64,000 bases of DNA from Nansenia antarctica (taxonomy: Eukaryota; Chordata; Actinopteri; Argentiniformes; Microstomatidae), in NCBI GenBank assembly GCA_963989245.1, contig OZ022339.1, positions 88,174,957 through 88,238,956 of the forward strand, in the 5' to 3' direction. Positions within the stretch are counted from its first letter, which is position 1, and each line of letters opens with the position of its first letter. The notes below the pieces were generated by a model that was not told the DNA's origin, did not search any database, and saw nothing but the letters and a program-made list of their open reading frames with translations. Below are positions 18,181-31,932 of the stretch, in pieces. Both the position numbers and the translations under genes were made by a program.

Positions 18181-20502
18181 TCACATATGTTATACTCCCA
18201 GTGGATATGCTAATACAAGTCTATGACACTAAGACTCGTGACAACAAGACAAGGGAGTCTATCTGTGGGAGTCCATCGAGGAAGGCCTGAGAGGAAGCCA
18301 GGGTACTTAGTACCTTCTCTTCCAGTTGTGTGTAGTGTTGCTGTCTTCTCTTGGCACATCAGTCTACTGAGTGCACTTAGCTACCCCTACTTCTGTTGGT
18401 TCATTAGCCCTCTTCCCCTCTACGGACCTATATCCCAATGTGCTTTCTCCCTATTCCCACACTCTCCCTATGAACAGACAGGTATCAGTAGTCCAATTTT
18501 AACTAGATAGCCTTAAAACAGACAGTTATTTACTCTATTACTAATAACAAGACAGATTCAGTCATAGGTACGAGGCCGCAGGCCGCCATTGGTGTGTGAA
18601 TGTGTGTGTGAATGGGTGAATGAGAGGCCGTTGTAAAGCGCTTTGGATAAAGGCGCTATATAAGTCCAAATAGATCACAAGTAAAAAGTTCCATACAGGT
18701 TACAGCAGTCCTCTCTGATGTCATAGAGAGGGCTCTGATGTCATAGAGAGGGCTCTGCTCACATATGTTATACTCCCAGTGGATATGCTAATACAAGTCT
18801 ATGACACTAAGACTCGTGACAACAAGACAAGGGAGTCTATCTGTGGGAGTCCATCGAGGAAGGCCTGAGAGGAAGCCAGGGTACTTAGTACCTTCTCTTC
18901 CAGTTGTGTGTAGTGTTGCTGTCTTCTCTTGGCACATCAGTCTACTGAGTGCACTTAGCTACCCCTACTTCTGTTGGTTCATTAGCCCTCTTCCCCTCTA
19001 CGGACCTATATCCCAATGTGCTTTCTCCCTATTCCCACACTCTCCCTATGAACAGACAGGTATCAGTAGTCCAATTTTAACTAGATAGCCTTAAAACAGA
19101 CAGTTATTTACTCTATTACTAATAACAAGACAGATTCAGTCATAGGTACGAGGCCGCAGGCCGCCATTGGTGTGTGAATGTGTGTGTGAATGGGTGAATG
19201 AGAGGCTGTTGTAAAGCGCTTTGGATAAAGGCGCTATATAAGTCCAAATAGATCACAAGTAAAAAGTTCCATACAGGTTACAGCAGTCCTCTCTGATGTC
19301 ATAGAGAGGGCTCTGATGTCATAGAGAGGGCTCTGCTCACATATGTTATACTCCCAGTGGATATGCTAATACAAGTCTATGACACTAAGACTCGTGACAA
19401 CAAGACAAGGGAGTCTATCTGTGGGAGTCCATCGAGGAAGGCCTGAGAGGAAGCCAGGGTACTTAGTACCTTCTCTTCCAGTTGTGTGTAGTGTTGCTGT
19501 CTTCTCTTGGCACATCAGTCTACTGAGTGCACTTAGCTACCCCTACTTCTGTTGGTTCATTAGCCCTCTTCCCCTCTACGGACCTATATCCCAATGTGCT
19601 TTCTCCCTATTCCCACACTCTCCCTATGAACAGACAGGTATCAGTAGTCCAATTTTAACTAGATAGCCTTAAAACAGACAGTTATTTACTCTATTACTAA
19701 TAACAAGACAGATTCAGTCATAGGTACGAGGCCGCAGGCCGCCATTGGTGTGTGAATGTGTGTGTGAATGGGTGAATGAGAGGCCGTTGTAAAGCGCTTT
19801 GGATAAAGGCGCTATATAAGTCCAAATAGATCACAAGTAAAAAGTTCCATACAGGTTACAGCAGTCCTCTCTGATGTCATAGAGAGGGCTCTGATGTCAT
19901 AGAGAGGGCTCTGCTCACATATGTTATACTCCCAGTGGATATGCTAATACAAGTCTATGACACTAAGACTCGTGACAACAAGACAAGGGAGTCTATCTGT
20001 GGGAGTCCATCGAGGAAGGCCTGAGAGGAAGCCAGGGTACTTAGTACCTTCTCTTCCAGTTGTGTGTAGTGTTGCTGTCTTCTCTTGGCACATCAGTCTA
20101 CTGAGTGCACTTAGCTACCCCTACTTCTGTTGGTTCATTAGCCCTCTTCCCCTCTACGGACCTATATCCCAATGTGCTTTCTCCCTATTCCCACACTCTC
20201 CCTATGAACAGACAGGTATCAGTAGTCCAATTTTAACTAGATAGCCTTAAAACAGACAGTTATTTACTCTATTACTAATAACAAGACAGATTCAGTCATA
20301 GGTACGAGGCCGCAGGCCGCCATTGGTGTGTGAATGTGTGTGTGAATGGGTGAATGAGAGGCCGTTGTAAAGCGCTTTGGATAAAGGCGCTATATAAGTC
20401 CAAATAGATCACAAGTAAAAAGTTCCATACAGGTTACAGCAGTCCTCTCTGATGTCATAGAGAGGGCTCTGATGTCATAGAGAGGGCTCTGCTCACATAT
20501 GT
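18181..20502 (+). repeat. 578-bp satellite array, segment 3
   Basis: Phase points are at 18223, 18801, 19379 and 19957, all at 578-bp spacing. The monomer at 18801 carries the private variant GAGGCTGTTG near 19204. Together with one insert copy it forms a 2735-bp unit repeated to the right. Confidence 0.97.
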
Positions 20503-20915
20503 GACACAGCCCAATGAAAAGGGCTACCTGTAGGCGAAATCATTTTTCAGTCTTTTACATGTGCTTAAACTACAGATTGTAAGCTTTCAAATGATGCATC
20601 ATACATTGAAATCGGAAACAAATTGAAGACGACATGAGTATTTGAAAGTTGCTACACCGGAAATCACTAAGCACAGAAAATCCCCATCAAAGATAATGAA
20701 TCCCCATCAAACAACAAGAAACGAAGTCATTGTGTTATAGATTACACTTATTTAATGAATGTAAAACTGTTCGGAAAAATAACGAGTGGGTACTTCACAT
20801 CTTCGAGTTGAATGTTAGCTAAAAAAACGAAAATCAAAAAAAAAACAAAAAAACTTTAAAGACGAATTTGACGTCTTTCTCATTTCCGAGAGGTGTCCAG
20901 AAACACCAGGAGCAG
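20503..20915. mobile_element. Unidentified 413-bp insertion, copy 2
   Basis: It has the same length and position in the monomer as copy 1. The only difference noticed is GTGCTTAAAC where copy 1 has GTGCCTAAAC. It is flanked by the same TCACATATGT repeat at 20493-20502 and 20916-20925. It was duplicated with the surrounding monomers and is not a second independent insertion. Confidence 0.75.
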
Positions 20916-23900
20916 TCACATATGTTATACTCCCAGTGGATATGCTAATACAAGTCTATGACACTAAGACTCGTGACAACAAGACAAGGGAGTCTATCTG
21001 TGGGAGTCCATCGAGGAAGGCCTGAGAGGAAGCCAGGGTACTTAGTACCTTCTCTTCCAGTTGTGTGTAGTGTTGCTGTCTTCTCTTGGCACATCAGTCT
21101 ACTGAGTGCACTTAGCTACCCCTACTTCTGTTGGTTCATTAGCCCTCTTCCCCTCTACGGACCTATATCCCAATGTGCTTTCTCCCTATTCCCACACTCT
21201 CCCTATGAACAGACAGGTATCAGTAGTCCAATTTTAACTAGATAGCCTTAAAACAGACAGTTATTTACTCTATTACTAATAACAAGACAGATTCAGTCAT
21301 AGGTACGAGGCCGCAGGCCGCCATTGGTGTGTGAATGTGTGTGTGAATGGGTGAATGAGAGGCCGTTGTAAAGCGCTTTGGATAAAGGCGCTATATAAGT
21401 CCAAATAGATCACAAGTAAAAAGTTCCATACAGGTTACAGCAGTCCTCTCTGATGTCATAGAGAGGGCTCTGATGTCATAGAGAGGGCTCTGCTCACATA
21501 TGTTATACTCCCAGTGGATATGCTAATACAAGTCTATGACACTAAGACTCGTGACAACAAGACAAGGGAGTCTATCTGTGGGAGTCCATCGAGGAAGGCC
21601 TGAGAGGAAGCCAGGGTACTTAGTACCTTCTCTTCCAGTTGTGTGTAGTGTTGCTGTCTTCTCTTGGCACATCAGTCTACTGAGTGCACTTAGCTACCCC
21701 TACTTCTGTTGGTTCATTAGCCCTCTTCCCCTCTACGGACCTATATCCCAATGTGCTTTCTCCCTATTCCCACACTCTCCCTATGAACAGACAGGTATCA
21801 GTAGTCCAATTTTAACTAGATAGCCTTAAAACAGACAGTTATTTACTCTATTACTAATAACAAGACAGATTCAGTCATAGGTACGAGGCCGCAGGCCGCC
21901 ATTGGTGTGTGAATGTGTGTGTGAATGGGTGAATGAGAGGCTGTTGTAAAGCGCTTTGGATAAAGGCGCTATATAAGTCCAAATAGATCACAAGTAAAAA
22001 GTTCCATACAGGTTACAGCAGTCCTCTCTGATGTCATAGAGAGGGCTCTGATGTCATAGAGAGGGCTCTGCTCACATATGTTATACTCCCAGTGGATATG
22101 CTAATACAAGTCTATGACACTAAGACTCGTGACAACAAGACAAGGGAGTCTATCTGTGGGAGTCCATCGAGGAAGGCCTGAGAGGAAGCCAGGGTACTTA
22201 GTACCTTCTCTTCCAGTTGTGTGTAGTGTTGCTGTCTTCTCTTGGCACATCAGTCTACTGAGTGCACTTAGCTACCCCTACTTCTGTTGGTTCATTAGCC
22301 CTCTTCCCCTCTACGGACCTATATCCCAATGTGCTTTCTCCCTATTCCCACACTCTCCCTATGAACAGACAGGTATCAGTAGTCCAATTTTAACTAGATA
22401 GCCTTAAAACAGACAGTTATTTACTCTATTACTAATAACAAGACAGATTCAGTCATAGGTACGAGGCCGCAGGCCGCCATTGGTGTGTGAATGTGTGTGT
22501 GAATGGGTGAATGAGAGGCCGTTGTAAAGCGCTTTGGATAAAGGCGCTATATAAGTCCAAATAGATCACAAGTAAAAAGTTCCATACAGGTTACAGCAGT
22601 CCTCTCTGATGTCATAGAGAGGGCTCTGATGTCATAGAGAGGGCTCTGCTCACATATGTTATACTCCCAGTGGATATGCTAATACAAGTCTATGACACTA
22701 AGACTCGTGACAACAAGACAAGGGAGTCTATCTGTGGGAGTCCATCGAGGAAGGCCTGAGAGGAAGCCAGGGTACTTAGTACCTTCTCTTCCAGTTGTGT
22801 GTAGTGTTGCTGTCTTCTCTTGGCACATCAGTCTACTGAGTGCACTTAGCTACCCCTACTTCTGTTGGTTCATTAGCCCTCTTCCCCTCTACGGACCTAT
22901 ATCCCAATGTGCTTTCTCCCTATTCCCACACTCTCCCTATGAACAGACAGGTATCAGTAGTCCAATTTTAACTAGATAGCCTTAAAACAGACAGTTATTT
23001 ACTCTATTACTAATAACAAGACAGATTCAGTCATAGGTACGAGGTCGCAGGCCGCCATTGGTGTGTGAATGTGTGTGTGAATGGGTGAATGAGAGGCCGT
23101 TGTAAAGCGCTTTGGATAAAGGCGCTATATAAGTCCAAATAGATCACAAGTAAAAAGTTCCATACAGGTTACAGCAGTCCTCTCTGATGTCATAGAGAGG
23201 GCTCTGATGTCACAGAGAGGGCTCTGCTCACATATGTTATACTCCCAGTGGATATGCTAATACAAGTCTATGACACTAAGACTCGTGACAACAAGACAAG
23301 GGAGTCTATCTGTGGGAGTCCATCGAGGAAGGCCTGAGAGGAAGCCAGGGTACTTAGTACCTTCTCTTCCAGTTGTGTGTAGTGTTGCTGTCTTCTCTTG
23401 GCACATCAGTCTACTGAGTGCACTTAGCTACCCCTACTTCTGTTGGTTCATTAGCCCTCTTCCCCTCTACGGACCTATATCCCAATGTGCTTTCTCCCTA
23501 TTCCCACACTCTCCCTATGAACAGACAGGTATCAGTAGTCCAATTTTAACTAGATAGCCTTAAAACAGACAGTTATTTACTCTATTACTAATAACAAGAC
23601 AGATTCAGTCATAGGTACGAGGCCGCAGGCCGCCATTGGTGTGTGAATGTGTGTGTGAATGGGTGAATGAGAGGCCGTTGTAAAGCGCTTTGGATAAAGG
23701 CGCTATATAAGTCCAAATAGATCACAAGTAAAAAGTTCCATACAGGTTACAGCAGTCCTCTCTGATGTCATAGAGAGGGCTCTGATGTCATAGAGAGGGC
23801 TCTGCTCACATATGTTATACTCCCAGTGGATATGCTAATACAAGTCTATGACACTAAGACTCGTGACAACAAGACAAGGGAGTCTATCTGTGGGAGTCCA

Positions 23901-26900
23901 TCGAGGAAGGCCTGAGAGGAAGCCAGGGTACTTAGTACCTTCTCTTCCAGTTGTGTGTAGTGTTGCTGTCTTCTCTTGGCACATCAGTCTACTGAGTGCA
24001 CTTAGCTACCCCTACTTCTGTTGGTTCATTAGCCCTCTTCCCCTCTATGGACCTATATCCCAATGTGCTTTCTCCCTATTCCCACACTCTCCCTATGAAC
24101 AGACAGGTATCAGTAGTCCAATTTTAACTAGATAGCCTTAAAACAGACAGTTATTTACTCTATTACTAATAACAAGACAGATTCAGTCATAGGTATGAGG
24201 CCGCAGGCCGCCATTGGTGTGTGAATGTGTGTGTGTGAATGGGTGAATGAGAGGCCGTTGTAAAGCGCTTTGGATAAAGGCGCTATATAAGTCCAAATAG
24301 ATCACAAGTAAAAAGTTCCATACAGGTTACAGCAGTCCTCTCTGATGTCATAGAGAGGGCTCTGATGTCATAGAGAGGGCTCTGCTCACATATGTTATAC
24401 TCCCAGTGGATATGCTAATACAAGTCTATGACACTAAGACTCGTGACAACAAGACAAGGGAGTCTATCTGTGGGAGTCCATCGAGGAAGGCCTGAGAGGA
24501 AGCCAGGGTACTTAGTACCTTCTCTTCCAGTTGTGTGTAGTGTTGCTGTCTTCTCTTGGCACATCAGTCTACTGAGTGCACTTAGCTACCCCTACTTCTG
24601 TTGGTTCATTAGCCCTCTTCCCCTCTACGGACCTATATCCCAATGTGCTTTCTCCCTATTCCCACACTCTCCCTATGAACAGACAGGTATCAGTAGTCCA
24701 ATTTTAACTAGATAGCCTTAAAACAGACAGTTATTTACTCTATTACTAATAACAAGACAGATTCAGTCATAGGTACGAGGCCGCAGGCCGCCATTGGTGT
24801 GTGAATGTGTGTGTGAATGGGTGAATGAGAGGCCGTTGTAAAGCGCTTTGGATAAAGGCGCTATATAAGTCCAAATAGATCACAAGTAAAAAGTTCCATA
24901 CAGGTTACAGCAGTCCTCTCTGATGTCATAGAGAGGGCTCTGATGTCATAGAGAGGGCTCTGCTCACATATGTTATACTCCCAGTGGATATGCTAATACA
25001 AGTCTATGACACTAAGACTCGTGACAACAAGACAAGGGAGTCTATCTGTGGGAGTCCATCGAGGAAGGCCTGAGAGGAAGCCAGGGTACTTAGTACCTTC
25101 TCTTCCAGTTGTGTGTAGTGTTGCTGTCTTCTCTTGGCACATCAGTCTACTGAGTGCACTTAGCTACCCCTACTTCTGTTGGTTCATTAGCCCTCTTCCC
25201 CTCTACGGACCTATATCCCAATGTGCTTTCTCCCTATTCCCACACTCTCCCTATGAACAGACAGGTATCAGTAGTCCAATTTTAACTAGATAGCCTTAAA
25301 ACAGACAGTTATTTACTCTATTACTAATAACAAGACAGATTCAGTCATAGGTACGAGGCCGCAGGCCGCCATTGGTGTGTGAATGTGTGTGTGAATGGGT
25401 GAATGATAGGCCGTTGTAAAGCGCTTTGGATAAAGGCGCTATATAAGTCCAAATAGATCACAAGTAAAAAGTTCCATACAGGTTACAGCAGTCCTCTCTG
25501 ATGTCATAGAGAGGGCTCTGATGTCATAGAGAGGGCTCTGCTCACATATGTTATACTCCCAGTGGATATGCTAATACAAGTCTATGACACTAAGACTCGT
25601 GACAACAAGACAAGGGAGTCTATCTGTGGGAGTCCATCGAGGAAGGCCTGAGAGGAAGCCAGGGTACTTAGTACCTTCTCTTCCAGTTGTGTGTAATGTT
25701 GCTGTCTTCTCTTGGCACATCAGTCTACTGAGTGCACTTAGCTACCCCTACTTCTGTTGGTTCATTAGCCCTCTTCCCCTCTACGGACCTATATCCCAAT
25801 GTGCTTTCTCCCTATTCCCACACTCTCCCTATGAACAGACAGGTATCAGTAGTCCAATTTTAACTAGATAGCCTTAAAACAGACAGTTATTTACTCTATT
25901 ACTAATAACAAGACAGATTCAGTCATAGGTACGAGGCCGCAGGCCGCCATTGGTGTGTGAATGTGTGTGTGAATGGGTGAATGAGAGGCCGTTGTAAAGC
26001 GCTTTGGATAAAGGCGCTATATCAGTCCAAATAGATCACAAGTAAAAAGTTCCATACAGGTTACAGCAGTCCTCTCTGATGTCATAGAGAGGGCTCTGAT
26101 GTCATAGAGAGGGCTCTGCTCACATATGTTATACTCCCAGTGGATATGCTAATACAAGTCTATGACACTAAGACTCGTGACAACAAGACAAGGGAGTCTA
26201 TCTGTGGGAGTCCATCGAGGAAGGCCTGAGAGGAAGCCAGGGTACTTAGTACCTTCTCTTCCAGTTGTGTGTAGTGTTGCTGTCTTCTCTTGGCACATCA
26301 ATCTACTGAGTGCACTTAGCTACCCCTACTTCTGTTGGTTCATTAGCCCTCTTCCCCTCTACGGACCTATATCCCAATGTGCTTTCTCCCTATTCCCACA
26401 CTCTCCCTATGAACAGACAGGTATCAGTAGTCCAATTTTAACTAGATAGCCTTAAAACAGACAGTTATTTACTCTATTACTAATAACAAGACAGATTCAG
26501 TCATAGGTACGAGGCCGCAGGCCGCCATTGTGTGTGAATGTGTGTGTGAATGGGTGAATGAGAGGCCGTTGTAAAGCGCTTTGGATAAAGGCGCTATATA
26601 AGTCCAAATAGATCACAAGTAAAAAGTTCCATACAGGTTACAGCAGTCCTCTCTGATGTCATAGAGAGGGCTCTGATGTCATAGAGAGGGCTCTGCTCAC
26701 ATATGTTATACTCCCAGTGGATATGCTAATACAAGTCTATGACACTAAGACTCGTGACAACAAGACAAGGGAGTCTATCTGTGGGAGTCCATCGAGGAAG
26801 GCCTGAGAGGAAGCCAGGGTACTTAGTACCTTCTCTTCCAGTTGTGTGTAGTGTTGCTGTCTTCTCTTGGCACATCAGTCTACTGAGTGCACTTAGCTAC

Positions 26901-29034
26901 CCCTACTTCTGTTGGTTCATTAGCCCTCTTCCCCTCTACGGACCTATATCCCAATGTGCTTTCTCCCTATTCCCACACTCTCCCTATGAACAGACAGGTA
27001 TCAGTAGTCCAATTTTAACTAGATAGCCTTAAAACAGACAGTTATTTACTCTATTACTAATAACAAGACAGATTCAGTCATAGGTACGAGGCCGCAGGCC
27101 GCCATTGGTGTGTGAATGTGTGTGTGAATGGGTGAATGAGAGGCCGTTGTAAAGCGCTTTGGATAAAGGCGCTATATAAGTCCAAATAGATCACAAGTAA
27201 AAAGTTCCATACAGGTTACAGCAGTCCTCTCTGATGTCATAGAGAGGGCTCTGCTCACATATGTTATACTCCCAGTGGATATGCTAATACAAGTCTATGA
27301 CACTAAGACTCGTGACAACAAGACAAGGGAGTCTATCTGTGGGAGTCCATCGAGGAAGGCCTGAGAGGAAGCCAGGGTACTTAGTACCTTCTCTTCCAGT
27401 TGTGTGTAGTGTTGCTGTCTTCTCTTGGCACATCAGTCTACTGAGTGCACTTAGCTACCCCTACTTCTGTTGGTTCATTAGCCCTCTTCCCCTCTACGGA
27501 CCTATATCCCAATGTGCTTTCTCCCTATTCCCACACTCTCCCTATGAACAGACAGGTATCAGTAGTCCAATTTTAACTAGATAGCCTTAAAACAGACAGT
27601 TATTTACTCTATTACTAATAACAAGACAGATTCAGTCATAGGTACGAGGCCGCAGGCCGCCATTGGTGTGTGAATGTGTGTGTGAATGGGTGAATGAGAG
27701 GCCGTTGTAAAGCGCTTTGGATAAAGGCGCTATATAAGTCCAAATAGATCACAAGTAAAAAGTTCCATACAGGTTACAGCAGTCCTCTCTGATGTCATAG
27801 AGAGGGCTCTGATGTCATAGAGAGGGCTCTGCTCACATATGTTATACTCCCAGTGGATATGCTAATACAAGTCTATGACACTAAGACTCGTGACAACAAG
27901 ACAAGGGAGTCTATCTGTGGGAGTCCATCGAGGAAGGCCTGAGAGGAAGCCAGGGTACTTAGTACCTTCTCTTCCAGTTGTGTGTAGTGTTGCTGTCTTC
28001 TCTTGGCACATCAGTCTACTGAGTGCACTTAGCTACCCCTACTTCTGTTGGTTCATTAGCCCTCTTCCCCTCTACGGACCTATATCCCAATGTGCTTTCT
28101 CCCTATTCCCACACTCTCCCTATGAACAGACAGGTATCAGTAGTCCAATTTTAACTAGATAGCCTTAAAACAGACAGTTATTTACTCTATTACTAATAAC
28201 AAGACAGATTCAGTCATAGGTACGAGGCCGCAGGCCGCCATTGGTGTGTGAATGTGTGTGTGTGAATGGGTGAATGAGAGGCCGTTGTAAAGCGCTTTGG
28301 ATAAAGGCGCTATATAAGTCCAAATAGATCACAAGTAAAAAGTTCCATACAGGTTACAGCAGTCCTCTCTGATGTCATAGAGAGGGCTCTGATGTCATAG
28401 AGAGGGCTCTGCTCACATATGTTATACTCCCAGTGGATATGCTAATACAAGTCTATGACACTAAGACTCGTGACAACAAGACAAGGGAGTCTATCTGTGG
28501 GAGTCCATCGAGGAAGGCCTGAGAGGAAGCCAGGGTACTTAGTACCTTCTCTTCCAGTTGTGTGTAGTGTTGCTGTCTTCTCTTGGCACATCAGTCTACT
28601 GAGTGCACTTAGCTACCCCTACTTCTGTTGGTTCATTAGCCCTCTTCCCCTCTACGGACCTATATCCCAATGTGCTTTCTCCCTATTCCCACACTCTCCC
28701 TATGAACAGACAGGTATCAGTAGTCCAATTTTAACTAGATAGCCTTAAAACAGACAGTTATTTACTCTATTACTAATAACAAGACAGATTCAGTCATAGG
28801 TACGAGGCCGCAGGCCGCCATTGGTGTGTGAATGTGTGTGTGTGAATGGGTGAATGAGAGGCCGTTGTAAAGCGCTTTGGATAAAGGCGCTATATAAGTC
28901 CAAATAGATCACAAGTAAAAAGTTCCATACAGGTTACAGCAGTCCTCTCTGATGTCATAGAGAGGGCTCTGATGTCATAGAGAGGGCTCTGCTCACATAT
29001 GTTATACTCCCAGTGGATATGCTAATACAAGTCT

Positions 29035-31932
29035 ATGACACTAAGACTCGTGACAACAAGACAAGGGAGTCTATCTGTGGGAGTCCATCGAGGAAGGCCT
29101 GAGAGGAAGCCAGGGTACTTAGTACCTTCTCTTCCAGTTGTGTGTAGTGTTGCTGTCTTCTCTTGGCACATCAGTCTACTGAGTGCACTTAGCTACCCCT
29201 ACTTCTGTTGGTTCATTAGCCCTCTTCCCCTCTACGGACCTATATCCCAATGTGATTTCTCCCTATTCCCACACTCTCCCTATGAACAGACAGGTATCAG
29301 TAGTCCAATTTTAACTAGATAGCCTTAAAACAGACAGTTATTTACTCTATTACTAATAACAAGACAGATTCAGTCATAGGTACGAGGCCGCAGGCCGCCA
29401 TTGGTGTGTGAATGTGTGTGTGAATGGGTGAATGAGAGGCCGTTGTAAAGCGCTTTGGATAAAGGCGCTATATAAGTCCAAATAGATCACAAGTAAAAAG
29501 TTCCATACAGGTTACAGCAGTCCTCTCTGATGTCATAGAGAGGGCTCTGATGTCATAGAGAGGGCTCTGCTCACATATGTTATACTCCCAGTGGATATGC
29601 TTATACAAGTCTATGACACTAAGACTCGTGACAACAAGACAAGGGAGTCTATCTGTGGGAGTCCATCGAGGAAGGCCTGAGAGGAAGCCAGGGTACTTAG
29701 TACCTTCTCTTCCAGTTGTGTGTAGTGTTGCTGTCTTCTCTTGGCACATCAGTCTACTGAGTGCACTTAGCTACCCCTACTTCTGTTGGTTCATTAGCCC
29801 TCTTCCCCTCTACGGACCTATATCCCAATGTGCTTTCTCCCTATTCCCACACTCTCCCTATGAACAGACAGGTATCAGTAGTCCAATTTTAACTAGATAG
29901 CCTTAAAACAGACAGTTATTTACTCTATTACTAATAACAAGACAGATTCAGTCATAGGTACGAGGCCGCAGGCCGCCATTGGTGTGTGAATGTGTGTGTG
30001 TGAATGGGTGAATGAGAGGCCGTTGTAAAGCGCTTTGGATAAAGGCGCTATATAAGTCCAAATAGATCACAAGTAAAAAGTTCCATACAGGTTACAGCAG
30101 TCCTCTCTGATGTCATAGAGAGGGCTCTGATGTCATAGAGAGGGCTCTGCTCACATATGTTATACTCCCAGTGGATATGCTTATACAAGTCTATGACACT
30201 AAGACTCGTGACAACAAGACAAGGGAGTCTATCTGTGGGAGTCCATCGAGGAAGGCCTGAGAGGAAGCCAGGGTACTTAGTACCTTCTCTTCCAGTTGTG
30301 TGTAGTGTTGCTGTCTTCTCTTGGCACATCAGTCTACTGAGTGCACTTAGCTACCCCTACTTCTGTTGGTTCATTAGCCCTCTTCCCCTCTACGGACCTA
30401 TATCCCAATGTGCTTTCTCCCTATTCCCACACTCTCCCTATGAACAGACAGGTATCAGTAGTCCAATTTTAACTAGATAGCCTTAAAACAGACAGTTATT
30501 TACTCTATTACTAATAACAAGACAGATTCAGTCATAGGTACGAGGCCGCAGGCCGCCATTGGTGTGTGAATGTGTGTGTGTGTGTGAATGGGTGAATGAG
30601 AGGCCGTTGTAAAGCGCTTTGGATAAAGGCGCTATATAAGTCCAAATAGATCACAAGTAAAAAGTTCCATACAGGTTACAGCAGTCCTCTCTGATGTCAT
30701 AGAGAGGGCTCTGATGTCATAGAGAGGGCTCTGCTCACATATGTTATACTCCCAGTGGATATGTTAATACAAGTCTATGACACTAAGACTCGTGACAACA
30801 AGACAAGGGAGTCTATCTGTGGGAGTCCATCGAGGAAGGCCTGAGAGGAAGCCAGGGTACTTAGTACCTTCTCTTCCAGTTGTGTGTAGTGTTGCTGTCT
30901 TCTCTTGGCACATCAGTCTACTGAGTGCACTTAGCTACCCCTACTTCTGTTGGTTCATTAGCCCTCTTCCCCTCTACGGACCTATATCCCAATGTGCTTT
31001 CTCCCTATTCCCACACTCTCCCTATGAACAGACAGGTATCAGTAGTCCAATTTTAACTAGATAGCCTTAAAACAGACAGTTATTTACTCTATTACTAATA
31101 ACAAGACAGATTCAGTCATAGGTACGAGGCCGCAGGCCGCCATTGGTGTGTGAATGTGTGTGTGTGAATGGGTGAATGAGAGGCCGTTGTAAAGCGCTTT
31201 GGATAAAGGCGCTATATAAGTCCAAATAGATCACAAGTAAAAAGTTCCATACAGGTTACAGCAGTCCTCTCTGATGTCATAGAGAGGGCTCTGATGTCAT
31301 AGAGAGGGCTCTGCTCACATGTTATACTCCCAGTGGATATGCTAATACAAGTCTATGACACTAAGACTCGTGACAACAAGACAAGGGAGTCTATCTGTGG
31401 GAGTCCATCGAGGAAGGCCTGAGAGGAAGCCAGGGTACTTAGTACCTTCTCTTCCAGTTGTGTGTAGTGTTGCTGTCTTCTCTTGGCACATCAGTCTACT
31501 GAGTGCACTTAGCTACCCCTACTTCTGTTGGTTCATTAGCCCTCTTCCCCTCTACGGACCTATATCCCAATGTGCTTTCTCCCTATTCCCACACTCTCCC
31601 TATGAACAGACAGGTATCAGTAGTCCAATTTTAACTAGATAGCCTTAAAACAGACAGTTATTTACTCTATTACTAATAACAAGACAGATTCAGTCATAGG
31701 TACGAGGCCGCAGGCCGCCATTGGTGTGTGAATGTGTGTGTGAATGGGTGAATGAGAGGCCGTTGTAAAGCGCTTTGGATAAAGGCGCTATATAACTCCA
31801 AATAGATCACAAGTAAAAAGTTCCATACAGGTTACAGCAGTCCTCTCTGATGTCATAGAGAGGGCTCTGATGTCATAGAGAGGGCTCTGCTCACATATGT
31901 TATACTCCCAGTGGATATGCTAATACAAGTCT
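29035..31932 (+). repeat. Higher-order repeat C, copy 1 (five monomers, 2898 bp)
   Basis: Monomer 1 has GTGATTTCTCC in place of GTGCTTTCTCC. Monomers 2 and 3 are preceded by GCTTATACAAG in place of GCTAATACAAG. Monomer 3 is 584 bp, and monomer 5 is preceded by CTCACATGTTATAC, which lacks an AT. The spacings are 578, 580, 584, 578 and 578. Confidence 0.92.

Larger units (their letters stand above)
17768..20502 (+). repeat. Higher-order repeat B, copy 1 (insert plus four monomers, 2735 bp)
   Basis: The 413-bp insert, its 10-bp flank and four monomers recur from 20503 with an identical 2735-bp offset. The GAGGCTGTTG variant is found in the second monomer of both copies (19204 and about 21940). 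The insert therefore entered once and was copied with the block. Confidence 0.92.

Noticed and set aside
20503..20915. Second independent insertion at the same target site
   Set aside because: The identical position, length, flanks and shared neighbouring variant 2735 bp away show it was duplicated with the block.
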